From: CAVPDE01 sp963702565
Lineage (GTDB): Bacteria; Desulfobacterota; DSM-4660; Desulfatiglandales; HGW-15
Assembly (NCBI GenBank): GCA_963702565.1
Contig: CAVPDE010000024.1
Coordinates: 478,531-542,530, forward strand
Length of the DNA stretch: 64,000 nt
Reading direction: 5' to 3'
The position numbers and the translations under genes were made by a program. The notes below the pieces were generated by a model, which worked only from the letters and a program-made list of their open reading frames with translations, was not told the DNA's origin and searched no databases. Below, piece after piece: positions 35,753-42,869 of the stretch (the first letter of the stretch is position 1; every line of letters begins with the position of its first letter).

Positions 35753-35833
35753 CCGGGAGGGATTTGGATATGCGTTACCGACACAGACAGGTGCAGGTAT
35801 CTTTTCCCCTAGAATATCTTCAAGGAGGTTGTG

Positions 35834-36691
35834 ATGAAACAGTACACACGTAAGGAAGTCATCAAAAGACTCAAGCGCAAGCTAGCCAAAGGTTCTGCCA
35901 TTGTGGCGGCAGGGGCCGGCACCGGGATTTCAGCACGGTTCGAAGAAGAGGGAGGCGCTGACCTCATCCTCGTTTTCAACTCAGGGCTTTACCGCATGCA
36001 CGGCCTCGGTTCCCTTTCGGGCTGGATGGCATACGGGAATGCGAACGACGTCTCCCTGGAGCTTGGTGAAAAACACATTCTTCCCATTGTGAAAGAGGCT
36101 CCGGTCATCTGCTCGATCAATGGAACTGACCCCACAAAAGTCATGGAAGTTTTTCTCTGGAAGATCGGGGAAGCGGGCTTTTCCGGGATCAACAACTTCC
36201 CGACCGTCGGCATGATCGACGGGACTTTCAGGGCCGCTCTTGAGGAAACCGGCATGAGCTATGACAAGGAAGTTGAGATGATCGCTCTGGCCCATGAGAT
36301 GGGCTTCTTCACCACAGCCTATGTCTTCAATGCTGAAGAGGCGCGCAAGATGACCAAAGCAGGTTGCGACTGCATCCTGGCCCACATGGGTCTCACCATC
36401 GGCGGAGCCATTGGGGCAAAGGCGACTATGAGCCTTAAAGAAGCCGCAGAGCAAACCGCCAAGATTGCCAAGGCCGCTCAATCGGTTAACCCTGACGTCT
36501 TCGTGCTCTGCCACGGAGGGCCGATCTCCTCGCCCTCGGACGTGAATGCCATTCTCAAACACGCTCCCATTCACGGTTTCGTCGGCGCCTCCAGCATGGA
36601 GCGCATTCCTGTTGAAAAAGGGATCCGCGAGACCACGGCCAAGTTCGCTTCTCTCAAGATCCAGAAGTCGCTTATCAAAAGAAAAAAGTAA
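35834..36691 (+). CDS. Phosphoenolpyruvate hydrolase-family TIM-barrel protein
   Basis: 285 residues from ATG 35834, five bases after AAGGAGG. Sequence marks of the family: GAGTGISARFEEEGGADLI, FPTVGMIDG (about 120-128) and CHGGPISSP near 228. The family was named for PEP hydrolysis, but a reaction is not firmly established. It is the partner of the C-terminal half of tomato Tm-1. It ends the group; a strong hairpin follows. Confidence 0.88.
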   Translation: MKQYTRKEVIKRLKRKLAKGSAIVAAGAGTGISARFEEEGGADLILVFNSGLYRMHGLGSLSGWMAYGNANDVSLELGEKHILPIVKEAPVICSINGTDPTKVMEVFLWKIGEAGFSGINNFPTVGMIDGTFRAALEETGMSYDKEVEMIALAHEMGFFTTAYVFNAEEARKMTKAGCDCILAHMGLTIGGAIGAKATMSLKEAAEQTAKIAKAAQSVNPDVFVLCHGGPISSPSDVNAILKHAPIHGFVGASSMERIPVEKGIRETTAKFASLKIQKSLIKRKK

Positions 36692-36696
36692 AAACC

Positions 36697-36724
36697 CCCA
36701 CCCCGCCGCTGGCGGCGGGGTGGG
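36697..36724 (+). terminator. Strong hairpin ending the catabolic island
   Basis: Thirteen uninterrupted pairs (CCCACCCCGCCGC with GCGGCGGGGTGGG) around a two-base loop, starting six bases after the TIM-barrel stop. The following bases (TCATTG) are not U-rich, so termination may be inefficient or Rho-assisted. It marks the end of the catabolic island. Confidence 0.65.
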
Positions 36725-36970
36725 TCATTGCCTCAGGCCTACCTTGGACAGTTTCCCGGATACAACTCTGCGCCGCCTCGTTGGTGCCCGGGCGATTTGA
36801 CATTTGCTCCCCCGGACGGCTTGTGATAAATTCCGGTTTACTCCTGCTCCTTTCGCTCAGATCAGCTCCGGGTATCGTCCCAGGCTATCTGATGTAAAGG
36901 AGCTTTTTTGTCAAATAGCCTTCGCAAGCTTTTCCATCCAGTAGGGCGCAGCCGCTGATATAGCTCAGGA

Positions 36971-37375
36971 GTGACCATTTTGTTGAAGGGAACCCTCGGC
37001 GTTTCAATATGCTTTCTACTTGCCGGTATGCTTTTTCTCGGGGCAGGGTTACCTGCCTGTGTCACCGCCCCCAAAGCTCCGGAAACTGCGGAGGTCTCGG
37101 TTTCATTCGTGTTCATCGGGAATCACGAGTCCGTATGTTTGAGCGCCGATTTTAATGGGTGGTCTTCGGAATCCCACTGTTTGCAGCAAAAAGGGGGCGA
37201 GTGGTCGATTCAACTCCTTCTTCCTCCGGGGAGGTACCGCTACGGGTTCGTTATTGATAAAAGGGACTGGGCCTGCGATCCTGAAGCTCTCATCCAGGAG
37301 GAGGATGGGTTTGGAAAGAGAAATTCGGTGCTTTTGATTGAACCCGGTGTGACCAAAAGGCTACCTGGGTCGTAA
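36971..37375 (+). CDS. Lipoprotein with a glycogen-binding (CBM48/AMPK-type) domain
   Basis: 134 residues. A signal peptide ends in the lipobox LPAC (C30), predicting a lipid-anchored periplasmic or surface protein. From about residue 42 to 125 lies an early-set domain: VSVSFVFIGNHESVCLSADF-NGWSSE, then GGEWSIQLLLPPGRYRYGFVID. It ends with DPEAL...DDGFG-like text, closely matching the domain in the 37991 product. Such domains bind alpha-glucans. The start is GTG 36971; TTG 36983 is an alternative. It is 58 bases upstream of the sigma-factor gene. Confidence 0.75.
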   Translation: MTILLKGTLGVSICFLLAGMLFLGAGLPACVTAPKAPETAEVSVSFVFIGNHESVCLSADFNGWSSESHCLQQKGGEWSIQLLLPPGRYRYGFVIDKRDWACDPEALIQEEDGFGKRNSVLLIEPGVTKRLPGS

Positions 37376-37433
37376 ACCTTAATGGAGGGGTGTCGTAAAC
37401 TCGGTACGCAGTTCAATGGAAAGAAGATAACTC

Positions 37434-37970
37434 ATGGCTTCTGGCGAAGAAACCCTTGTGCATGAAATTCTCTCCGGCGATGTCAATTCGTATGCGCTGC
37501 TCGTGAAACGTTACCAGAAGCCTATCTACAACCTGATGCTGCGAATGACAGGTTCGGAGCAGGATGCCGTTGACCTTACCCAGGAAGCGTTTGTGAAGGC
37601 CTATGAAAAGCTGGAGAAGTTCAACCCCTCTGCCCCGTTTTTCCCATGGCTTTACACCATGGGCTTGAATCTGGCCAGGGATTTCCTTCGAAGAGCCAGG
37701 AGGTCCCCAATCGACTCCTATGAATCCGAAAACAGCTTTTCTGTTGAGATCGATCAGGATGACAGGCTTGCGGATCAGATTGACGGCCAAGACGTGATGG
37801 AGGGGCTTCAGGCACTGCCTGTTGAATACCGGGAAGCTCTGCTTTTGAGGTTTCATGAGGGGCTATCCGTGAGCGAAGTCGCAGGCGCTCTTGCGCTCTC
37901 GCTCAGTGCAGCAAAAATGAGGATTCACCGGGGCTTGTTAAAGCTCCGGCAGTTACTTGAAAAACAGTGA
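37434..37970 (+). CDS. ECF-type RNA polymerase sigma factor
   Basis: 178 residues. Region 2 spans about 17-60 (YALLVKRYQKPIYNLMLRM, then EQDAVDLTQEAFVKAYEKL). Region 4 spans 125-173 (LPVEYREALLLRFHEGLSVSEVA, then AAKMRIHRGLLKLRQ). No other domain. ECF sigmas are usually held by an anti-sigma factor encoded next to them. The next gene, 20 bases downstream, encodes a membrane protein with a short cytoplasmic head, the expected position of the anti-sigma factor. Confidence 0.93.
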   Translation: MASGEETLVHEILSGDVNSYALLVKRYQKPIYNLMLRMTGSEQDAVDLTQEAFVKAYEKLEKFNPSAPFFPWLYTMGLNLARDFLRRARRSPIDSYESENSFSVEIDQDDRLADQIDGQDVMEGLQALPVEYREALLLRFHEGLSVSEVAGALALSLSAAKMRIHRGLLKLRQLLEKQ

Positions 37971-37990
37971 ACTCTGGATAGGATTTGAAC

Positions 37991-38590
37991 ATGAAAAAGA
38001 CCCCCGTGAACATTGAAAGAGATCTTAGTCGTATTTCGAGGCTGATCGCGGACATCCGGTACGCAGAACCGCCGGAGTCCCTGACTGAAAAGGTCCTGGC
38101 CAACCTCAAGCCAAAAAAGCTGGCATTATGGGAACGGCTCTTGCGGAGGTTGAGGACCCCTGTGTCCGTGACCCCTTTGAAGCTTTTGCCTGCAGGTGTG
38201 TCAGTCCTCGCCGTTTTCGCTTTAGCCGTGACGCTTTTCTGGCCAAGTCCCGGCGAAAGAATTGCCACGGAGAGGATCAACGAAGTCACTGAACAGGGGC
38301 TCAATACGGTCATGTTGTTTCTGGACAGGCCCGATGCAACGGCTGTCGAAGTGATCGGTTCCTTTAACAACTGGTCCCAGGAAGGGGTCAGAATGGTTTG
38401 GGACAAGGACCGCGGGCTTTGGGTGGGTGTCTTGCAGCTTAAGCGGGGAAGCTATGAATACGCCTTCCGGGTAAACCAAAAGGAAATTGTGGCGGATCCC
38501 AAGGCCATCCTGCTTCGGGATGACGGTTTTGGTCATCAAAACTCTATACTCATCATTGGGAACGGCAATGGCAATGAAACAAGGATATAA
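37991..38590 (+). CDS. Membrane protein with external glycogen-binding domain; candidate anti-sigma factor
   Basis: 199 residues from ATG 37991. Layout: cytoplasmic head of about 58 residues (helical, with EPPESLTEKVLANLKPKK), one membrane helix (about 62-80), and an outside early-set domain (about 98-195) with VEVIGSFNNWSQEGVRM, GSYEYAFRVN and ADPKAILLRDDGFGHQNS. The domain is a paralogue of that in the 36971 lipoprotein. No zinc-binding anti-sigma motif is seen. Position after an ECF sigma gene and topology suggest an anti-sigma factor sensing a glycan; this is inference. Confidence 0.7.
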   Translation: MKKTPVNIERDLSRISRLIADIRYAEPPESLTEKVLANLKPKKLALWERLLRRLRTPVSVTPLKLLPAGVSVLAVFALAVTLFWPSPGERIATERINEVTEQGLNTVMLFLDRPDATAVEVIGSFNNWSQEGVRMVWDKDRGLWVGVLQLKRGSYEYAFRVNQKEIVADPKAILLRDDGFGHQNSILIIGNGNGNETRI

Positions 38591-38594
38591 GAAC

Positions 38595-39593
38595 ATGGGT
38601 TGGCGGTCCCTGCTTTTCTGTATCTTCCTCCTGGTTGCGGGCCTGTCTGCTGGGGACGCCCGATGTGAAGAGGACTTCAAGGTCGCGGTTCAGGCGGCCA
38701 GAACAAACGGGGTCTCTGAGGAACTCATCAGCCGAATCCTGGTCGTTGGATATCACTATAGCCTGGAGTCGAAAGACCTGGTTGGCTTCCTCGTGGTCGC
38801 GACAGAGGCTGAAAAGCGTAAGCTTCCGGTAGAACCTCTTGTCGACAAGATGGAGGAAGGTCTGGCAAAAAGGGTTGAAACGCATCGCATCCAGCAAGTC
38901 CTTCGCCACGATTTGGTCCAGTATGGTTTTGTCCGGGATGTGCTGCAAAGAACCGTTTTTGAAAAAGGGTATCAGCCGGAAATGGCGAAGAGCGGAGTCG
39001 TGGTGAAGCTTGCGAGAACCTTATCCATGGGTATCGCTCAGAGCGAGATGCAGGGTTTGTTGCAGGATGCCCCTAAAGTTTCCATAGGCGAGATTGTTGA
39101 GGCTGTTGAATTTACGGCAGCCCTCAAGCAGGCCGGGGAGGAGTTTCCGGAGGCAAAAGAAATTACCTTGGTCGGACTTCAGAATGGATTTTTCACAAGA
39201 ACAGCATGGAACCTGCCTCTCATGGTCTCTGCAGCCAAGACGAATAACTTGCCGGATGATCAAATCAAGGCCGCTGCTCTGGAGGTGGTGAAGGGAAACA
39301 AAACCGTTCTGGAAGCGCACACCGGTCTTGGACTTGATCCGAAAAGCCTCAGCCGGGGGCAGATCCTTTCTGCGCCGTCACCCGGTGGCGGAAAGGGAGG
39401 CAACACCGGCAAAGGCCAGACAGGCGCACCAGGGATGGGAGGCCAAGGGTCGGCCGGGTCGGGAACTGGCGGTGGCTCTGGTGCTGGAAGCGGGCCGGGC
39501 GGAGGTGGCGGTGCGGGCGGGCCAGGCGGCGGATCGGGAGGTGGTGGCGGCGGTGGATCCGGAGGTGGCGGCGGCGGTGGATCAGGCCGTTAA
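38595..39593 (+). CDS. Exported protein with helical body and polyglycine C-terminal tail
   Basis: 332 residues from ATG 38595, nine bases after AAGGA. Signal peptide to about residue 22. The body (25-265) is charged and helical without a recognised domain. The last 65 residues are almost only Gly, Ser and Ala, with repeated GGGGSGGGGG blocks. Earlier in-frame starts would overlap the previous gene. Gly-rich tails occur in surface or matrix proteins. It is the fourth gene of the sigma-factor locus. Family not recognised. Confidence 0.75.
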   Translation: MGWRSLLFCIFLLVAGLSAGDARCEEDFKVAVQAARTNGVSEELISRILVVGYHYSLESKDLVGFLVVATEAEKRKLPVEPLVDKMEEGLAKRVETHRIQQVLRHDLVQYGFVRDVLQRTVFEKGYQPEMAKSGVVVKLARTLSMGIAQSEMQGLLQDAPKVSIGEIVEAVEFTAALKQAGEEFPEAKEITLVGLQNGFFTRTAWNLPLMVSAAKTNNLPDDQIKAAALEVVKGNKTVLEAHTGLGLDPKSLSRGQILSAPSPGGGKGGNTGKGQTGAPGMGGQGSAGSGTGGGSGAGSGPGGGGGAGGPGGGSGGGGGGGSGGGGGGGSGR

Positions 39594-39616
39594 CAAAAAG
39601 GTGTGACGAATGGCGA

Positions 39617-39657
39617 ACCTCCTTCGTATATGAATTAGAAAATCAAACGAAGGAGGT
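39617..39657 (+). promoter_or_regulatory. Hairpin that encloses the ribosome binding site of the 39666 gene
   Basis: ACCTCCTTCGT (39617-39627) pairs perfectly over 11 bases with ACGAAGGAGGT (39647-39657) across a 19-base AU-rich loop. The right arm contains the whole AAGGAGG site, nine bases before ATG 39666. When folded, ribosome access would be blocked, so translation should depend on heat, a factor or an upstream event. Confidence 0.75.
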
Positions 39658-39665
39658 CAGGTTAC

Positions 39666-40070
39666 ATGAAAAGATTCAAAATGGTATCGGCTCTTGTGTT
39701 GGCAGTTTTCATCGGTTCCGCAGTCCTAGCCTATGCCGGTCCTGGACCGGGCGCTGGACCGGGACCCGGAGCTGGAGCAGGTCCCGGTGCGGGTCTCGGT
39801 CCCGGAGCTGGAGCAGGTCCCGGTGCCGGGCCTGGCGCAGGGGCTGGAGCAGGTTCAGGTGATGGAGCAGGCAGCCCAGGCATGGGTCCTGGACCAGGGG
39901 CAGGTCCTGTTCAGGGAGGCTCTGGGCCTGGTGGCGCGCATGGACCGAATGGCTACGGACCTGGTGACGGAACAGGCAACGCTGGTATTGGTCCGGCAGA
40001 CGGTAAAGGCTATGGCCCGGGCGATGGCACGGGTCAGAGCGGATTTGGGCCGGGCACCAGCAGCAAATAA
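39666..40070 (+). CDS. Exported Gly/Pro/Ala repeat protein
   Basis: 134 residues. Signal peptide to about residue 24 (VLAYA). The mature protein is low complexity: first half GPGAGAGPGAGLGPGAG-type repeats, second half longer units such as GYGPGDGTGNAGIGPADGKG and GYGPGDGTGQSGFGPG, an obvious duplication. No cysteine, hardly any charge. Composition recalls silk-like or collagen-like structural proteins, but the strict Gly-X-Y register is absent. The hairpin over its start site implies controlled translation. Probable product of the sigma regulon. Confidence 0.8.
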   Translation: MKRFKMVSALVLAVFIGSAVLAYAGPGPGAGPGPGAGAGPGAGLGPGAGAGPGAGPGAGAGAGSGDGAGSPGMGPGPGAGPVQGGSGPGGAHGPNGYGPGDGTGNAGIGPADGKGYGPGDGTGQSGFGPGTSSK

Positions 40071-40384
40071 CTCAACTCCGCCCAGTCTCTTGTAGGATTC
40101 CCCCACCCCAAGCATCTCCCTCCCTGTGGGGTGACAGAAGGGTGAGGGGACATCCGCACAAAGATATAAAGACCGTTTACAACAATCTCTGGGCAGGCTC
40201 ACTGAATCACCTCGAATCATTCGAGTCAAAGTTGGACGGGCAATGATTTAAGGGAAAGCCGTAACCTCTTGTCCGGGAAATATCTGACTCCAAATTAAAA
40301 TGTTTTGAAAAGGGCTGGATAAGGCGCTTCGTGCAAAGCAGCATGAAGCGCCTTTTCTTAGAACCGTGACGGTAGAGCCAGGTC
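40071..40384 (+). other. 314-base leader-like region before the glucoamylase-like gene
   Basis: No gene seen. It holds a direct inverted pair CTCGAATCATTCGAG (40211-40225) and ends in an intrinsic terminator 25 bases before the next start. I do not recognise a known riboswitch core. A regulated leader or a small RNA are both possible. Confidence 0.4.
40321..40359 (+). terminator. Rho-independent terminator
   Basis: AAGGCGCTTC (40321-40330) and GAAGCGCCTT (40345-40354) form ten perfect pairs, extendable inward by GTGC with GCAT, followed by TTTTCTT. It lies 250 bases after the Gly/Pro repeat gene and only 25 bases before the next start codon. Confidence 0.8.
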
Positions 40385-42472
40385 ATGATATACTCCGGAA
40401 AACCCGTTTTGAAGGTAAAGGACGTGCTGAGATTGTGCTCCCTGATACCTTGCACCGATAAAATTCTGCGGCTGTTCCTTGTTTCTATCGTGCTGACGCT
40501 GGCATTATGGGGCGTCGCGCTTTCGGCGTTCGGCCAAAAACCAGAAACACAGCAAGTCATGAAAAGCAGCCCGGAATTCGCTTTTCCGGGAATCCCGGCT
40601 CACCACAGTCACATGAGGCTTCTGCTGGAAAATGCCTTCCAGTACTTGGACCCGGCTCACGAAATCGTGGACCCTGTTTCCGGATATCCGGCGGAGGGCT
40701 GGAACCAGGAAGCTAAGAAGGGGCTTTTCCTTCGCTCCTTCACACAGCTTACGGCCATAGGCACATGGATTGAACTGCTGTCCAACATTGTCGCTCGCTA
40801 TGCGAACAACCCCTATCTTTCAAGAGAATCGGCGCTGAGCAGCCTCTCTCTGGCTGTAAAGAACCTGCGGGAAGATCAGAGGAACCCATCCCTTGCGGCC
40901 AAGGGGCTGCTGGTCAATTTCCTGGGTCTGGAAGGAGGGAAAAGAACCGGCCCTCTCCTGGAGTCGATTGAAAGGAGAAAATTCCTCGACGCCTTCGGCG
41001 ATCACACGGGCCACGCGGTCTGGCGAGCCTTGGTGCAAAAGGGCTGGATCCTGGAAGAAGACAACGGCAGAAAGGGGCGAATTCGCCGAACCGAAAAATA
41101 TGGCGCAGCGTTCTTTGACGGGGTCCTTGCTCCCTATGCGCATGACCCCATCAAATCCAGAATCATGGGGCTCCTTGATCAACGGGTTGTCACGATCATA
41201 TTCGGCGACAACGTCAATCTCACCTCCTCTCTCGCCAAGTCGGTCGGTGCGCTCCTGCGGCCCGAGATCCGGAATGATCCGAAGGTCGCGTCCCTGAGGG
41301 AGGAGATGGAGCGCTTCATCGAGCTTCAAAAAGAGGGCTATTCCCATCTTTTCGACCCCATGACCGGCACCTTTTTCTTCGGCTGGGATGCTACGGCGGA
41401 TCGTTTTGTCGGCTGGGACGACGGCCGGGGAAACTGGATCACCGGGCAGATGAATTGCTTCATCAACGAGTTCCGCGGGCCATGGATGTTCGCCGTCCTG
41501 CGATACGGGCTCCCGGAAGCATCGATTCGGAACGCAGGGTTCAAGATCAAGCCCTACCGGTATGCGGACGGAGGTGACACCTGTGCGCTTGCCGCCTGGG
41601 AGGGATCGGCGTTCCAATTGCTCGGGCTTTCCCTTTTCATGCAGGAGCTCAGGAATCCGGGCTGGAGAAGAAATCTTGAAACCCTTGTGGACACAGAGCT
41701 CGATTTTTCAGCGAAGAGAAGGCTGCCGGGGTTTTTGTCCGAGGCTTACAGCGGCAACGGAACCGAGTACACCGGGCTTATCGGGATTTCCGACCTAGCC
41801 GTCACCGATAAACCCCTCATCACCCATGCCCCATCCCTTTACACCCTCGGCGCCGCCTACACGATAGCTCCCGAGAAAATAGAAAGATTTCTGGAGGAGC
41901 ATTGGCCGATGATCTCAAAGCTGTTCACCCCTCACGGCCCATGGGAAGGCTGGAACACATCCAGGAATGAGATTATTCCCTACCAGACAACCGTTCACAC
42001 TCTGTCCCTGATTCTTGGGGGAATCGGCTCGGCGCACGAAAACATGCATCGGTATCTCGAAAACAGGAACCTGTGGGGTGCGCTTGAGAAGCTCTACGAA
42101 CCCGGGGACAGGGTAAACCTCCTGACTGCCGGGAACCGGTTCGTTGCACCGGGGGATCGGACCATCAGCCTCTCAAACGGGAGGCTTGTTCTCCGATACC
42201 ATTCACAGGGCAACGTGACGGAAGCCCGGATTTCTTTCAAGAGGGCCAAGGACGATCCCCTCCCGCCTCTAACCATTCCCATAGAAATATTCACCCGTTT
42301 CAAACACACGAAAGGGAAGGAAGAAAAGATAGAGGTCGCTCTTCCTGCAACGCCTGCTCTGAGAGGAATCAAGGAAGTTTCTCTCTCCTTCGCAAATCCG
42401 CTACCGGCAAGCCTCTCCATCACCGCCTTTGAATTCATACCTTTTGAATTCGCCCTAAACCCGGAGAGGTGA
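40385..42472 (+). CDS. Secreted glucoamylase-like (alpha/alpha-barrel) protein
   Basis: 695 residues with a hydrophobic export signal (about 20-48, LFLVSIVLTLALWGVALSAF). The central region has the aromatic, acidic pattern of the putative glucoamylase family: HLFDPMTGTFFFGWD, FVGWDDGRGNWITGQMNCF, NEFRGPWMFAVLRYGLP, later LSEAYSGNGTEYTG and GPWEGWNTS. An all-beta C-terminal part (from about 590) may bind carbohydrate. It would act on a glucan outside the cytoplasm. Placement after a locus with glycogen-binding domains is suggestive. No family-level certainty. Confidence 0.6.
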   Translation: MIYSGKPVLKVKDVLRLCSLIPCTDKILRLFLVSIVLTLALWGVALSAFGQKPETQQVMKSSPEFAFPGIPAHHSHMRLLLENAFQYLDPAHEIVDPVSGYPAEGWNQEAKKGLFLRSFTQLTAIGTWIELLSNIVARYANNPYLSRESALSSLSLAVKNLREDQRNPSLAAKGLLVNFLGLEGGKRTGPLLESIERRKFLDAFGDHTGHAVWRALVQKGWILEEDNGRKGRIRRTEKYGAAFFDGVLAPYAHDPIKSRIMGLLDQRVVTIIFGDNVNLTSSLAKSVGALLRPEIRNDPKVASLREEMERFIELQKEGYSHLFDPMTGTFFFGWDATADRFVGWDDGRGNWITGQMNCFINEFRGPWMFAVLRYGLPEASIRNAGFKIKPYRYADGGDTCALAAWEGSAFQLLGLSLFMQELRNPGWRRNLETLVDTELDFSAKRRLPGFLSEAYSGNGTEYTGLIGISDLAVTDKPLITHAPSLYTLGAAYTIAPEKIERFLEEHWPMISKLFTPHGPWEGWNTSRNEIIPYQTTVHTLSLILGGIGSAHENMHRYLENRNLWGALEKLYEPGDRVNLLTAGNRFVAPGDRTISLSNGRLVLRYHSQGNVTEARISFKRAKDDPLPPLTIPIEIFTRFKHTKGKEEKIEVALPATPALRGIKEVSLSFANPLPASLSITAFEFIPFEFALNPER

Positions 42473-42869
42473 GCAAGCCTTCAACATGCCTCTCTCACTC
42501 GCCATGAGTTCATTCGCCTTCGCCAGGATACTCTGCAGCTTGCTACAGAGAGGATCGGTCTTCGCCAAAGGGTTCAGCCCGATGAAATGGCGAGGCGAGC
42601 TTCGGCGTAATTCCGCTCAAGACACTCCGTGCCGCTTCGCGGGACTGGGGGGAGCTTCATGATTCGCATGCATGATCGACAGATGATGTCAATCCTAACC
42701 CTTATCTATCCTGCTCCACCTACCCGTCTTTTCGGAGAAAAAATCATGCTTGTCGCGGACTAGGCTTATCCTTGACACACGAAGTCGAATTCCCTATAGA
42801 ATTGAGGTAGCGGATGTGCCGCACTCCCCACGCATTTGACGAGTCTCGAGATTTTCCAGGAGAAGAGCC
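42473..42869. other. 397-base intergenic region
   Basis: No intact gene seen. The minus strand has a short open stretch (CTTGAGCGGAATTACGCCGA region) that looks like a degraded coding remnant, but no motif is recognisable. The last 100 bases hold the promoter at 42772-42800. Confidence 0.4.
42772..42800 (+). promoter_or_regulatory. Sigma-70 promoter of the penicillin acylase-family gene
   Basis: TTGACA (42772-42777), 17-base spacer, TATAGA (42795-42800). The start codon is 70 bases downstream. The same arrangement, including CCTTGACACA, recurs at 49763. Confidence 0.7.
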
